Translations under genes and position numbers: made by a program
DNA from: Sinonovacula constricta
Lineage: Eukaryota; Mollusca; Bivalvia; Cardiida; Solecurtidae
Length of the DNA: 64,000 nt
Reading direction: 5' to 3'
Assembly (NCBI GenBank): GCA_007844125.1
Contig: CM017567.1
Span: 18,078,396 to 18,142,395 of the forward strand
In this document: piece by piece, positions 63,346-64,000 of the stretch
How positions within the stretch are numbered: position 1 is the stretch's first letter
Layout: the number at the start of each line of letters is the position of its first letter
Notes under the pieces: model-generated
Databases searched by the model: none
What the model saw: only the letters and a program-made list of their open reading frames with translations
What the model was told of the DNA's origin: nothing

Positions 63346-64000
63346 TTGAACGGAAACGATCCAGCCGTTGACTATATGTAGAATGTAAGTTTGACGTAAT
63401 AAAATAAAAAGGAGTAAGGTTATTTTAACAATAATATCCACTTTTTATTTGACTGAGGAGAACTGTATAATTTTATTAAAAGCTAGTTACTAAGGACTTG
63501 CTAGAAAAGTAAACAACCCAGTGATGTGATGAGTTGTAATTACCTGTTCGTGGTAAGATGTTATTGCAGTACCAATGTCAAAGAAAAAATATGTATCCGC
63601 TAAACATTTTAAACTGCGTTAAGAAATCAGTTTCAAAATTGTATTGATTTTGAAGAATACAATTATTTTTTTTTCTTGAAAGAATAATGAAAACTCCCCA
63701 ACACAAATGTAAAGTGGAGATTATATTTACTTTCATATCAACAAGTGTAATTGTAAAAGATGTAGATTCCATAACTGAAACTCCACTGTAAATTCTGATG
63801 TAAATGGATGTACATTTAACATTGCCTTACCTTGTGACGTTAGTTGACAAAATATCATCAAAATGTATGTAAATACCTAACATCATCTTAACTCTAAGCT
63901 CTGAGAACTAGAATTCGAGATCTTCATATAAATTCCGCTATGCTTGTCATTTTAGAACTTATTTTATAATCATTTTCTTTCTTCTGAATATTATGATTTA
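63346..64000. other. AT-rich, nothing recognised
   Basis: No supported feature to the right edge. Confidence 0.5.

Overview
This window is eukaryotic nuclear DNA from an invertebrate animal. It is AT-rich, has short exons with GT-AG introns, and is crowded with minisatellites, tRNA-derived SINEs and decayed LINE fragments. The repeat style and protein sequences fit a mollusc, probably a bivalve, but that placement is inference. There is no sign of bacterial or organellar sequence.

Two real protein genes are visible, both on the minus strand and in tandem. PSMC3IP (HOP2, the meiotic recombination cofactor) starts at 6769 and runs off the left edge; six exons encoding the first 156 residues are in the window. 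HACL1 (peroxisomal 2-hydroxyacyl-CoA lyase) is complete: 15 exons from 32948 to 16281 join in phase into a 576-residue protein ending in Ser-Lys-Met, with a poly(A) signal at 15391-15396. No functional link between the two genes is apparent.

Layout: 1-6769 PSMC3IP with intronic minisatellites and five SINE copies; 6770-7345 a short divergent ORF and a LINE 3' tail; 7346-12740 a 5.4-kb ATC-rich tandem array with higher-order structure; 13171-15362 a 26-bp array just past the HACL1 3' end; 15370-32948 HACL1; 33-64 kb gene-poor AT-rich DNA with LINE reverse-transcriptase relics, a MULE-type transposase relic, a 51-bp minisatellite open on both strands, microsatellites, and a dispersed repeat family that I do not recognise.

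The most striking observation concerns 5' splice sites. In PSMC3IP intron 3 a 33-bp (11-codon) unit, and in HACL1 intron 5 a 47-bp unit, are made of the last coding bases of the exon plus the first intron bases. Each gene therefore carries an array of decoy donor sites. In PSMC3IP the unit length keeps the frame, so use of inner donors would add 11-residue blocks to HOP2; in HACL1 it would break the frame. Two further introns also have arrays starting at or within about 20 bases of the donor.
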